From assembly GCA_027729635.1 (NCBI GenBank), contig JAQCEM010000010.1, positions 4,009-68,008 of the forward strand: a stretch of DNA of 64,000 bases, given 5' to 3'. The position numbers and the translations under genes were made by a program. Position 1 is the stretch's first letter, and every line of letters starts with the position of its first letter. Below, piece after piece: positions 1 to 8,363 of the stretch. Origin of the DNA: Casp-actino8 sp001510335. GTDB taxonomy: Bacteria > Actinomycetota > Acidimicrobiia > Acidimicrobiales > Ilumatobacteraceae. The notes below the pieces were generated by a model. The model worked only from the letters and a program-made list of their open reading frames with translations, was not told the DNA's origin and did not search any database.

Positions 1-835
1 TTCCGTTGCCACGAACCGGACCATCAAGCCGTTGCAAGTTGCAGTTAACAACAAACACCAAGTTGTCAAGGTGTTCACGTGAAGCCAACGATAATGCACC
101 GAGCGTTTCGGGCTCGTCGGTTTCGCCGTCGCCGAGATACGCCCACACGCGACTGTTGCTCGTGTCATCAAGTTGACGATTCATGAGATAGCGGTTGAAG
201 CGTGCGTGATAAATCGCGCTGATGGGTCCGAGACCCATGCTGACCGTGGGATGTTCCCAAAAGTCGGGCATCAGTCGTGGGTGCGGATAGCTCGAGAGCC
301 CCTGACCTGGCCGTGCAATTTCGCGACGGAAGTGATCAAGATCGTTTTCGCTTAAGCGACCTTCAAGAAATGCTCGTGCGTAAATTCCGGGAGCAGCATG
401 GCCCTGAAAATAAATGTGATCGCCAGCGTTGCCATCATCTTTGCCACGGAAGAAATGGTTGAAACCAATTTCGTAAAGGCTGGCCGAACTGGCAAATGTT
501 GAAAGGTGTCCACCGATTCCCTCGGCGTGTTTGTTGGCGCGCACCACCATGGCCGCGGCATTCCAACGAATGAATGCGCGAATACGACGTTCGATGTGTT
601 CGTCGCCTGGGAACCATGGTTCTTGTTCGCGCGGAATGGTGTTCACATACGGAGTTGAAACTGTTGCAGGAAAACTGACCTGACTCTGCTGCGCCTTTTC
701 AAGCAATCGAGATAACAGATAACGCGCCCGCACTTTTCCATGAACATCAATGACCGAATCAAGAGAGTCAAGCCATTCTTGAGTTTCACCGGGATCGGTA
801 TCGGGAAGTTGGTGGACGGAGCCATCAAAGAGCAT
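1..835 (-). CDS. aceE: Pyruvate dehydrogenase E1 component, single-chain type (3' end beyond window)
   Basis: Thiamine-diphosphate E1 of the pyruvate dehydrogenase complex, which decarboxylates pyruvate and acetylates the E2 lipoyl group. The window holds about 278 N-terminal residues of a family near 890 residues; the rest lies left of position 1. Visible motifs are the ThDP/Mg site GDGETDEPE followed by NLVFVVNCNLQRLDGPVRG, and the family block IGGHLSTFASSASLYEIGFN. An in-frame stop lies a few codons upstream of the ATG at 835, which fixes the start. The single-chain (homodimeric) E1 type is usual in Actinobacteria and Proteobacteria. Divergent from rnhA. Confidence 0.95.
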   Translation of the reverse strand, partial: MLFDGSVHQLPDTDPGETQEWLDSLDSVIDVHGKVRARYLLSRLLEKAQQSQVSFPATVSTPYVNTIPREQEPWFPGDEHIERRIRAFIRWNAAAMVVRANKHAEGIGGHLSTFASSASLYEIGFNHFFRGKDDGNAGDHIYFQGHAAPGIYARAFLEGRLSENDLDHFRREIARPGQGLSSYPHPRLMPDFWEHPTVSMGLGPISAIYHARFNRYLMNRQLDDTSNSRVWAYLGDGETDEPETLGALSLASREHLDNLVFVVNCNLQRLDGPVRGNG

Positions 836-932
836 GGGGACAGTCTCGCAGAGTTACCAATTGGTAGGGGTTCTGCCTGAGATCTGGCGTGTCACGGCAA
901 ATCGTGAATGAGTGTGAGAATATGTACGGCTG

Positions 933-1418
933 ATGAGTCACCCAACTGATCCCTCCACAATCGAGCGCGCTTTGGTCGTGTACACCGACGGAGCGTGCAG
1001 TGGTAACCCTGGGCCTGGGGGATGGGCTTGGGCACTTGCTCCGTCGGGTGAACGCACGGGATCGGGCGGCGAACGCAAAACGACAAACCAACGTATGGAA
1101 CTGACGGCTGCATTTGAAGCTCTCAAGACCAATGTGCCGATCGCCAAGGCTGAGATGAAGCGATTGATCATCGTGAGCGACTCGACCTACGTGGTGAACT
1201 GTTTTAAAGATCGCTGGTGGGTGAAGTGGAAAGCCAACGGTTGGCGCAACGCCAAAAAAGAGCCAGTCGCCAATGATGATCTGTGGAAGCCATTCATTGA
1301 GTTCTATGAAAGTTTGCCGACGTCTGAACGCCCAGACTTTCAATGGGTCAAGGGCCACAGCGGTGATCCGATGAACGATCTCGTTGATCAAATCGCCGTC
1401 CAGGCGTGCCCACGCTGA
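933..1418 (+). CDS. rnhA: Ribonuclease HI
   Basis: Cuts the RNA strand of RNA-DNA hybrids in the cytoplasm. The 161-residue protein is the usual length for a stand-alone RNase HI. The full catalytic set is visible: D19 in YTDGACSGNPGPGG, E56 in QRMELTA, D83 in VSDSTY, H142 in VKGHSGD and D152 in NDLVD. A TATGTA hexamer ends 6 bases before the ATG, so the message may be leaderless, though the hexamer misses the last consensus T. An RNase HII gene (rnhB) is also present in this window. Confidence 0.95.
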   Translation: MSHPTDPSTIERALVVYTDGACSGNPGPGGWAWALAPSGERTGSGGERKTTNQRMELTAAFEALKTNVPIAKAEMKRLIIVSDSTYVVNCFKDRWWVKWKANGWRNAKKEPVANDDLWKPFIEFYESLPTSERPDFQWVKGHSGDPMNDLVDQIAVQACPR

Positions 1419-1529
1419 CCGAAAAAGAGGCTCTGAACACGTCTTTTGTATTTAGTGACAGGACAGTACTGGCCTGAATCGGTACGGTTTGAGGGCTCGT
1501 GACACCATGAAGCGTCTTCGTCCACCCTC

Positions 1530-4500
1530 ATGAAACATTTTCGTACAACCCTCGTTGCCGCCGTGAGCGGAGTTCTGCTGGCCACGGCGTTGTCGTGGCT
1601 GGCGCCAAGCGCCCCCGTGCAGGCAGCGCCCGGTGACCCCAATGTGGGGCTCGCCATAGTGATTGAAGGTCAGGGCAATGGACACGGACGAGGCCTCAGC
1701 CAGTACGGAGCGGTGGGCTGGGCCACGATCTATGGCAAAGACTGGACCTGGATTCTCGATCATTATTACGGCGGGACCTCGATGGGCGCCGTTCCGGCCG
1801 GAACCCGGATGTCAGTGCGTCTGACCGCTCAAGACGATTTGCAGACTGCAGTGATTGCGGCTGACGGAAATGCCTTTTGGGTTGGCGGGACTCCTGGCTA
1901 TTTTACATCGATGGTCGCCCGTGAAGTTGGAGCGTCGGACGGGCTGTACACCTACCAAGTGTGGGGTAAGACCGGGGCCGCTGAATGTCCGTCTTCAAAT
2001 GACCCTTTGGCGAGTCCTTGGGTCCCCCTCGACCCGGTGACGACTGCTGCCGGCTTGCCCTCGGTGACATTCTCGGTAGCAGGCGCCGATGACCCCGCAA
2101 CTCCGGCGGCGTCATTGTTAGGTGTGTGTGATGCGGCGGGCGCTGTGCGCCATTACCGCGGAAATATCTTTGCTTCGAACGGAACTGCTGGCGAAAATCG
2201 CACGATGAACGACGTTGAAATTGAAGCGTATGTTCGCGGTGTGATTCCGCGTGAGTCGCCAGCGTCATGGGCCGATCGTGGAAACGGAACCGGCATCAAC
2301 GCGCTCAAGGCTCAAGCAGTCGCGGCACGTTCGTACGGTCTTGCGCAGGGCGGTGATATCGCGAATCGTCGTTATACATATGCAAAAACTTGTGACACGA
2401 CTAATTGCCAGGTGTATGGCGGAGCCGGAACACGAACTTCGGCAACTGCCAACGTCGTGGCGATTGAAGATTGGCGCAGTGATCGCGCGGTCGCTGAAAC
2501 GGCGTTAATGATTCGCGTTCGTCCGGCGACACCGTTGGTGCCAGTCTCGACCGAGTTCTCATCATCAAATGGCGATCGCACTGCCGGCGTCAACTTTCCA
2601 GCCGTTGATGATCCGGGCGACAAAATTGATTACAACCCGTACAGCCGTTGGACACGAGTTTTAGATCTTGAGTCATTTGCGGCGCGTTTTGGATTGGCAA
2701 CGATCACGAAAATTGAAACGTCGATTGACCCCGCAGTTTCGGTCGGAACATATGGCGTGACTCCGGCGTGGGCAGTTCGCTTCCGTTTCTATAACGGAAC
2801 GCAGTCGGTGTATGTGAGGGCTTCTCAAATTAAATCGGCATACGGCTTACCGTCACCTTCAATTTCGGCGCGCATCGTTAAGCGCGATATGTCAAGCAAT
2901 GATGACTTTGTTTTCATCGGTGACTCAGTTGGAGCGAGTGTTGCCGATAATGCAGGAGCGGGCGAATTGCCAACACTGTTACGCCGAGTTTTCAATTCTG
3001 ATAGTTACTACACCGAGCCATATCGCTGCACTGTTGGCAATTGCCCGCCAGCAACTCAAGACGGAGTCACCATTGCTAATGGTCTGACCGGAACTCCCGA
3101 CTTGGCGATTGTTGAACTTGGCTACAACGACAACCAATCAACATTGGGCGGCGAAATTGATCAAGTGATGACAGCACTTGTGGCCAAGGGAGTTCGATAT
3201 GTCGGTTGGGTGAACATGTCCGAACGCCGAAAAGTGAGTGGAGTCGCAGCGTTTGCAGCCGGAAACCGAGCGTTAAATGCTGCGACCTTACGATGGCCAC
3301 AACTACGCATTCTTGATTGGGATGGTTACACAATGTGCGGCCGCAAAGATCGTTGGTTCTCGGACAGCGTTCATCTCAATTCAACCGGTCAAGCCGAATT
3401 TGCTTTGTGGTTGCGCAATCGGGCCCTCGAACTTGGCACGGGTGCGGTGTCGTCGCCTAAATGTTTTGTCCAAGTTGAACCAGGAGTTGATTTACAAGTG
3501 CCAGTGCTTGGAGTCTCGGGAATCCCGTTGACTGGCGTGACCGCAGTGAGTATGAACTTGACCGCTGTTGGCCCAACTGCCGAGGGGTATGTGACGGTGT
3601 GGCCGTGTGGAAGTACTAAGCCAGAAACGTCAAATGTGAACTTTGTCAAAGACCAAATTGTTCCGAACGCAGTGATTGCACCGGTTGACTTAACGGGCAA
3701 GGTATGCATTGCATCGACTTCGGCAATTCACATGATCGTTGATGTGAATGGATGGTTTGGTTCGACATCTGGATTGAATGCGGTAACTCCGCTTCGAGTT
3801 TTTGACACTCGGAGTGGAATCGGAGGAGTGCCAGTCGGAAAAGTTGGCGCTCTTGATGGAAGCGCAACTGCGCTGGAGGTTTCGATATTGTCGGCGATTG
3901 GCCAATCTGCCAGTGCCGTTACAGCCGTGTCGTTGAATGTGACTGCAACGGGTACGAGCGCATCAGAATATGGTGGTTACGTCACGGCTTTCCCATGTGG
4001 CACGCTCCCTAATGCATCAAACCTCAATTTTGTTTCGAATAAAACTGTTCCCAACGCGGTGATCGTGCCAGTTTCGGCCGCCGGCACAGTTTGTTTCTAC
4101 GTGTACGGGCAAGCTGATTTGATTGCCGATGTGAACGGCTGGTTTGCCGGTGGTTCAGGATTTAACTCTTTGGCTCCGACGCGCGTCTTTGATACACGCT
4201 CCGGACTAGGGGGAGTGCCGGTTGTCAAAGTTGGCGCGCTTGATGGTTCAGGTGTGCGGCTCAAAGTTCAAGTTGCGGGAACGAACGGGGTTCCGCCTTC
4301 GGGTGCAGCAGCAGTCATGATGAACGTGACTGTTGATGCGACAACGGCGCCGCCAGTTGGTGGTTATGTGACGGCGTATCCATGTGATGCCACCCCGCCG
4401 AACTCATCAAATATCAACTTTGTGAGCGGACAGACGATTGCGAACTCAGTGGTGGCACCGCTGTCGGTGAATGGTGAAGTGTGTTTCTACGTGTATGGCC

Positions 4501-4622
4501 AAGCGCACGTTTTGGCTGACATCACGGGCTGGTTGGCGGCAGGAGGCACGGTGTACACGGCGATGACACCTGTTCGATTCTCAGATACGCGCTCTGCTCT
4601 TGGGCCGATCCCCGGCCGTTAA
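1530..4622 (+). CDS. Exported SpoIID-like / SGNH hydrolase protein with three C-terminal repeats
   Basis: A 1030-residue secreted cell-envelope protein. Residues 1-33 form a signal peptide with a likely cut after VQA. Residues about 46-85 hold GQGNGHGRGLSQYGA followed by ILDHYYGGTS, the block that in SpoIID/LytB proteins sits at the C-terminal end of the domain. The SpoIID core AYVRGVIPRESP...ALKAQAVAARSY follows at about 230-270, so the order is swapped. A SGNH-type hydrolase follows at about 460-635 (FIGDSVGAS, VELGYND, DSVHLN). Three repeats of about 125 residues then carry the marks NVTATG, NLNFV, DVNGWF and RVFDTRSG. SpoIID proteins are peptidoglycan lytic transglycosylases; here a wall-remodelling or esterase role is inferred. 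The substrate is unknown. Confidence 0.8.
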   Translation: MKHFRTTLVAAVSGVLLATALSWLAPSAPVQAAPGDPNVGLAIVIEGQGNGHGRGLSQYGAVGWATIYGKDWTWILDHYYGGTSMGAVPAGTRMSVRLTAQDDLQTAVIAADGNAFWVGGTPGYFTSMVAREVGASDGLYTYQVWGKTGAAECPSSNDPLASPWVPLDPVTTAAGLPSVTFSVAGADDPATPAASLLGVCDAAGAVRHYRGNIFASNGTAGENRTMNDVEIEAYVRGVIPRESPASWADRGNGTGINALKAQAVAARSYGLAQGGDIANRRYTYAKTCDTTNCQVYGGAGTRTSATANVVAIEDWRSDRAVAETALMIRVRPATPLVPVSTEFSSSNGDRTAGVNFPAVDDPGDKIDYNPYSRWTRVLDLESFAARFGLATITKIETSIDPAVSVGTYGVTPAWAVRFRFYNGTQSVYVRASQIKSAYGLPSPSISARIVKRDMSSNDDFVFIGDSVGASVADNAGAGELPTLLRRVFNSDSYYTEPYRCTVGNCPPATQDGVTIANGLTGTPDLAIVELGYNDNQSTLGGEIDQVMTALVAKGVRYVGWVNMSERRKVSGVAAFAAGNRALNAATLRWPQLRILDWDGYTMCGRKDRWFSDSVHLNSTGQAEFALWLRNRALELGTGAVSSPKCFVQVEPGVDLQVPVLGVSGIPLTGVTAVSMNLTAVGPTAEGYVTVWPCGSTKPETSNVNFVKDQIVPNAVIAPVDLTGKVCIASTSAIHMIVDVNGWFGSTSGLNAVTPLRVFDTRSGIGGVPVGKVGALDGSATALEVSILSAIGQSASAVTAVSLNVTATGTSASEYGGYVTAFPCGTLPNASNLNFVSNKTVPNAVIVPVSAAGTVCFYVYGQADLIADVNGWFAGGSGFNSLAPTRVFDTRSGLGGVPVVKVGALDGSGVRLKVQVAGTNGVPPSGAAAVMMNVTVDATTAPPVGGYVTAYPCDATPPNSSNINFVSGQTIANSVVAPLSVNGEVCFYVYGQAHVLADITGWLAAGGTVYTAMTPVRFSDTRSALGPIPGR

Positions 4623-4648
4623 ATTCTGTGAAATCGGGTCCTCCTGTC

Positions 4649-4654
4649 TAGCCT
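4649..4654 (+). promoter_or_regulatory. -10 hexamer TAGCCT of a leaderless promoter (SDR gene)
   Basis: TAGCCT lies exactly 6 bases before the ATG at 4661, so the transcript should begin at or next to the start codon. No convincing -35 hexamer is visible. Confidence 0.6.
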
Positions 4655-4660
4655 GCAGGT

Positions 4661-5437
4661 ATGGATATCAACGGAGCAAGCGCAATTGTCACTGGTGGGG
4701 CGTCCGGTATCGGAGCTGCCACCGCTCGTCTTCTCGCCGCAAAGGGAGCCAAGGTCGTCATCGCCGACCTGCAGGCCGACAAGGGCGAGGCTTTGGCCAA
4801 AGAAATTGGCGGAGCCTTCTGCAAGGTCGACGTCACCAAGACTGAAGACATCATGAACGCCGTCGAAATGGCCAAGGACATGGGACCACTGCGCGTGCTC
4901 GTGAACTCGGCAGGTATCGGTTGGGCACAACGCACCGTTGGTAAAGACGGTTCGTACGATTCGGCCGCCAACCTTGATGCGTACAAGAAGGTCATCGCGA
5001 TCAACTTGGTCGGAACATTTGACTGCATCCGTTTGGCTGCCACTGCAATGAGCACCACCGAGCCCTTGAATGATGGCGAGCGCGGTGCAATCGTGAACAT
5101 CGCATCAGTTGCTGCATTCGATGGTCAGATTGGACAGGCTGCTTACTCATCATCAAAGGGTGGCGTAGTCGGAATGACATTGCCGATTGCTCGTGACTTG
5201 GCTGCAATTGGCGTTCGCGTCAACACAGTTGCTCCTGGCCTCATCAACACACCGATCTACGGTGAAGGCGAGGGCAGCGAGCAGTTCAAAGAGAAGTTGC
5301 AGACCGGCGTGTTGTTCCCGAACCGTTTGGGTTACGGCACCGAGTTGGCTTCAATGGCCGTCGAGTGCGTGACCAACAGTTACATGAATGCCGAAACCAT
5401 CCGCGTGGATGGCGGCATCCGCATGCCACCTAAGTGA
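4661..5437 (+). CDS. Short-chain dehydrogenase, 3-hydroxyacyl-CoA dehydrogenase (HSD17B10) type
   Basis: A 258-residue NAD-dependent SDR. The Rossmann motif is TGGASGIGAATA, the NNAG-equivalent is VNSAGIG, and the catalytic Ser and YxxxK lie in NIASVAAFDGQIG and YSSSKGG. The stretch from this Tyr to APGLINTPIYG closely resembles type-10 17beta-HSD / 2-methyl-3-hydroxybutyryl-CoA dehydrogenases. A role in oxidising short 3-hydroxyacyl-CoA esters, for example from isoleucine or fatty acids, is therefore likely; the substrate is inferred. The gene is monocistronic, follows a leaderless-type promoter and ends just before a strong hairpin. Confidence 0.85.
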   Translation: MDINGASAIVTGGASGIGAATARLLAAKGAKVVIADLQADKGEALAKEIGGAFCKVDVTKTEDIMNAVEMAKDMGPLRVLVNSAGIGWAQRTVGKDGSYDSAANLDAYKKVIAINLVGTFDCIRLAATAMSTTEPLNDGERGAIVNIASVAAFDGQIGQAAYSSSKGGVVGMTLPIARDLAAIGVRVNTVAPGLINTPIYGEGEGSEQFKEKLQTGVLFPNRLGYGTELASMAVECVTNSYMNAETIRVDGGIRMPPK

Positions 5438-5447
5438 TTTCGTGAAA

Positions 5448-5490
5448 CTGGTGTGGTTTTATTCGGCATAGCCAAATAAAACGACACCAG
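5448..5490. terminator. Long hairpin between convergent genes, related to the one at 32604-32646
   Basis: The arms start CTGGTGT and end ACACCAG, pair over about 20 bp with two mismatches, and leave a 3-base loop (ATA). The T-rich inner arm (GGTTTTATT) and the position between the convergent SDR and pentapeptide genes suggest a bidirectional terminator. A second copy of equal length and closely similar sequence lies at 32604-32646, also between convergent genes. Confidence 0.7.
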
Positions 5491-5503
5491 AAGCACACGG
5501 GGA

Positions 5504-6151
5504 TTATTCGGGGATGATGGCTCCGGTGATGTTTGCGCCGGTGAGAATTGCACCAGTCATGTTTGCGCCGGTGAGATCAGCGTAGAACAAGTTGGCGTTT
5601 GTGAAGTCCACGTTGGTGAGATCAGCGCCGGTCAACACTGCATCGGCGAACTTGGCCCCAGCAAAGTCTGCGCCGACGAGTGAAGCTCCATCAAGTTGAG
5701 CTTTGCGGAAGTTGGATCCTGCGCCTTTCACGTCAGCCAAATTCGCATTCGACAAAATGGCCACCGAAAAATTGGCGTCGGTCAAGGTTGCGCCACTGAT
5801 ATCTGCGCCACTCAAGTCGGCAAATGAAAAGCCGGTTTCACTGAGGTCGGCCTGTGAGAGGTTCGCCGAAGTCATTGTTGCGGAACCGAAAAATGACTTT
5901 GTTAAATCTGAACCTGACAAGTTCACTTCGGTCATGTCTTCGCCCTTGAAGTCGATGTCGATAAAGCTACTATTTGACAGATCTTGTCCCGCAAATTCGG
6001 TGGGTGCAGAATCTGCGACGGTATCGCTGGTGACTGATGCCGAGTCGGTTGACGGGGTTGATGATTCTTCTGAGTCATCACCGCCGCAACTTGCCAAGAC
6101 GAAAAGTGAGATCAATGCGGTTGTTACTAATTTTTTTGACGTGTTTTTCAT
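5504..6151 (-). CDS. Pentapeptide-repeat lipoprotein
   Basis: A 215-residue exported protein of unknown function. The signal peptide ends in a lipobox (LFVLASCGGDD), so Cys22 should be lipid-modified. An acidic Ser/Thr linker of about 30 residues follows. From about residue 52 to the end the chain is built of A(D/N)LxX repeats (for example ADLSETGFSF, GADLTNVDFTNANLFYADL), predicting a right-handed quadrilateral beta-helix of about 30 units. TAACTT lies 9 bases before the ATG and may be the -10. The repeats give a long open frame on the opposite strand, which is not a gene. Confidence 0.85.
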   Translation of the reverse strand: MKNTSKKLVTTALISLFVLASCGGDDSEESSTPSTDSASVTSDTVADSAPTEFAGQDLSNSSFIDIDFKGEDMTEVNLSGSDLTKSFFGSATMTSANLSQADLSETGFSFADLSGADISGATLTDANFSVAILSNANLADVKGAGSNFRKAQLDGASLVGADFAGAKFADAVLTGADLTNVDFTNANLFYADLTGANMTGAILTGANITGAIIPE

Positions 6152-6246
6152 AGTTCTGTCAAGTTAGTGAAGAACTAAGTCATGAACACTTGTAAAAAGT
6201 GTGACACTAGTTGCACCGTATCTGACATAACTTGTGGTGAAGATTT

Positions 6247-7404
6247 CTAGGTCGTGTAATCGGCATTAATGCGCACATAGCCGTCGGTGAGGTCGCAGCC
6301 CCACACAGTGCTGGTTGCTTGACCAGTTTGTAATGACACATGAATGCGGACATCGTCACCGCGCATGTATTCGCTCAGTTGCTTGAGCCCTGTTTCATTA
6401 ACGGCAACTGGATACACCTCTTGATCACCAAAGCGAATAATGACTTTGTCTTGATCAATGTCGGTGTACTGACTGCATTTTCCGACAGCCATGGCAACTC
6501 GACCCCAATTGGGGTCGGCACCGTGAACCGCAGTTTTTACTAACGGTGAATTCACGATTGCTTTAGCGACAGTCTTGGCCTGTTCGCTGTCGCGGGCTTG
6601 GTCAACGCATACTTCAATGAGCGTTTCGGCACCTTCACCATCACGGGCAACTTGTTTCGTGAGTGAACGGGTGACTTCTTCAAGCGCGATTTCCAATTCA
6701 GCCAGATCGACTGCGCCGGCAGCACCGCTGGCCAACACGATGGCCGTATCTGATGTCGATGTGTCGGTGTCGACCGAAACGCAATTAAATGTGCGATCAA
6801 TGACTCGACGCCAGATCGCATCAAGGGCATCACCTTCAACAGCAGCGTCGGTGAATGCCATGGTGATCAACGTCGCCATGTTCGGTTCAATCATGCCGAC
6901 GCCTTTGGCAACACCAACAACTCGAGCCGGGCCAGCACCGATCGTTGCTTCGGCAATTTTGTGCACAGTGTCAGTGGTCATGATGCCGCGGGCGACGGAG
7001 TCTGCATCGTTATTGGGTAACGGAAACGGCAAGGACGCCAATCCAGTGCGAACTTTCTCAATGGGGTACGGGCGGCCGATGACTCCTGTTGAGGCAATGA
7101 GTACATCATGTGGGTCGCATCCGAGTTTGGCTGCGACGCCTTGCACTACTTCAAAAGCATTGGCAAGACCTTGTTCGCCCGTTGCAACATTGGCATTTTT
7201 GGAAATCACCACGACGGCGCGAGCCGAATGACTTGCAATATGCTTGCACGAAACAAAAACACTCGGCCCAGCAAATCGGCTTTGTGTAAAGACGCCGGCT
7301 GCCGCAACAACATTGTCGGCAGCGACAACTGTGAAGTCTTCGCTGGTGTCTTTGATGCCGATATTGGTAACAAAACTGGTGAATCCTTGGGGCAGAGCAG
7401 TCAT
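6247..7404 (-). CDS. argJ: Glutamate N-acetyltransferase / amino-acid N-acetyltransferase
   Basis: Cytoplasmic arginine-biosynthesis enzyme that moves the acetyl group from N-acetylornithine to glutamate. The family is made as a precursor that cuts itself before a Thr nucleophile; here the site reads GVGMIEPNMATLITM (cut between Ala and Thr). The C-terminal block TAVHGADPNWGRVAMAVGKC is also present. The ATG at 7404, with AGGAG 7 bases upstream, gives 385 residues. An upstream ATG at 7449 would overlap dapD by 37 bases and has no such site. It follows dapD by 8 bases, probably in a lysS-dapD-argJ operon. Whether it also uses acetyl-CoA (bifunctional type) cannot be read here. Confidence 0.93.
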   Translation of the reverse strand: MTALPQGFTSFVTNIGIKDTSEDFTVVAADNVVAAAGVFTQSRFAGPSVFVSCKHIASHSARAVVVISKNANVATGEQGLANAFEVVQGVAAKLGCDPHDVLIASTGVIGRPYPIEKVRTGLASLPFPLPNNDADSVARGIMTTDTVHKIAEATIGAGPARVVGVAKGVGMIEPNMATLITMAFTDAAVEGDALDAIWRRVIDRTFNCVSVDTDTSTSDTAIVLASGAAGAVDLAELEIALEEVTRSLTKQVARDGEGAETLIEVCVDQARDSEQAKTVAKAIVNSPLVKTAVHGADPNWGRVAMAVGKCSQYTDIDQDKVIIRFGDQEVYPVAVNETGLKQLSEYMRGDDVRIHVSLQTGQATSTVWGCDLTDGYVRINADYTT

Positions 7405-7412
7405 CGCAACTC

Positions 7413-8339
7413 CTAGTTTTTGTGGAGAGCGGCGTTGAGGCCACCCCAATTGCCCGAACGTTGTGTTGCTTCAATCGCACCGGTGACGCTGTTGCGACGG
7501 AACAACAATCCGCTTGCCCCCGACAACGTGCGTCCTTTCACGACCTCGCCATCGGGCAACGTGATGAGCGATCCGCCGGTGACGTACAAGCCTGCTTCAA
7601 CGATGCATTCATCGCCAAGACTGATTCCGATGCCGGCATTTGCGCCGAGCAAGCAACGCTCACCAATACTGACAACTTCTTTCCCACCACCAGAAAGTGT
7701 GCCCATGATTGAGGCACCGCCACCGATGTCGCTTCCATCACCAACAACCACACCGGCCGAAATTCGTCCTTCAACCATCGACGCACCAAGGGTGCCAGCA
7801 TTGAAATTGCAGAAACCTTCATGCATGACAGTGGTGCCGGACGACAAGTAAGCACCGAGTCGCACTCGATTGGCGTCGGCAATGCGCACGCCAGATGGCA
7901 CAACGTAATCGGTCATACGTGGGAACTTGTCGAGGCCGTGAACATTAAGCAAGCGACCACTACGGCGTTCTTCCCAGCGAACTTGATCAATGTTTTCGGG
8001 CAAAATTGGCCCGATATTGGTCCAGGCGACATTGGTGAGTAGCCCGAATGCGCCGTCGAGGTTGAGTGTGCGGGGCTTGGCCAGACGATGCGAGAGCAAG
8101 TGCAATCGCAAGTACACATCGATCGCGTTGGTTGGTGCAGAGTCGGTATCAATCAGAATGGTCGCAACCGAAACCCGCACTCCACGCAATGCGTGGTGTT
8201 GATCATCGGTGGAACGATCGGTGGTCGGTGCAGATTCGCCCCAACCAAGTTCGTGGAACCAAGCATCAAGAACGGTTCCGTCATTGCTCGAGCCATTATC
8301 AACTCGAGTGACCAGTGCGTGACCCCATGCTGCGGGCAT
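7413..8339 (-). CDS. dapD: 2,3,4,5-tetrahydropyridine-2,6-dicarboxylate N-succinyltransferase
   Basis: Succinylates tetrahydrodipicolinate in the lysine/diaminopimelate pathway, in the cytoplasm. The 308-residue length fits the actinobacterial DapD type. The central and C-terminal half is a left-handed beta-helix, with hexapeptide turns such as GVRIADANRVRLGAYL, GASMVEGRISAGVVVGDG and IGERCLLGANAGIGISLGD, and the conserved MHEGFCNFNAGTLG block. The start has a good ribosome site (AAGGAG) before the ATG. It lies between lysS and argJ on the same strand. Confidence 0.93.
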   Translation of the reverse strand: MPAAWGHALVTRVDNGSSNDGTVLDAWFHELGWGESAPTTDRSTDDQHHALRGVRVSVATILIDTDSAPTNAIDVYLRLHLLSHRLAKPRTLNLDGAFGLLTNVAWTNIGPILPENIDQVRWEERRSGRLLNVHGLDKFPRMTDYVVPSGVRIADANRVRLGAYLSSGTTVMHEGFCNFNAGTLGASMVEGRISAGVVVGDGSDIGGGASIMGTLSGGGKEVVSIGERCLLGANAGIGISLGDECIVEAGLYVTGGSLITLPDGEVVKGRTLSGASGLLFRRNSVTGAIEATQRSGNWGGLNAALHKN

Positions 8340-8363
8340 AACTACTCCTTATTGAACGTGCGA

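Noticed and set aside
5703..6167. A 154-codon open frame on the plus strand
   Set aside because: It is antisense to the pentapeptide-repeat gene; the repeat period keeps stop codons out of this frame. The minus-strand protein has a lipobox and clear repeats.
6575..7231. A 218-codon open frame on the plus strand
   Set aside because: It is antisense to argJ, which has all family motifs; the plus-strand product is low-complexity Ser/Ala/Thr.
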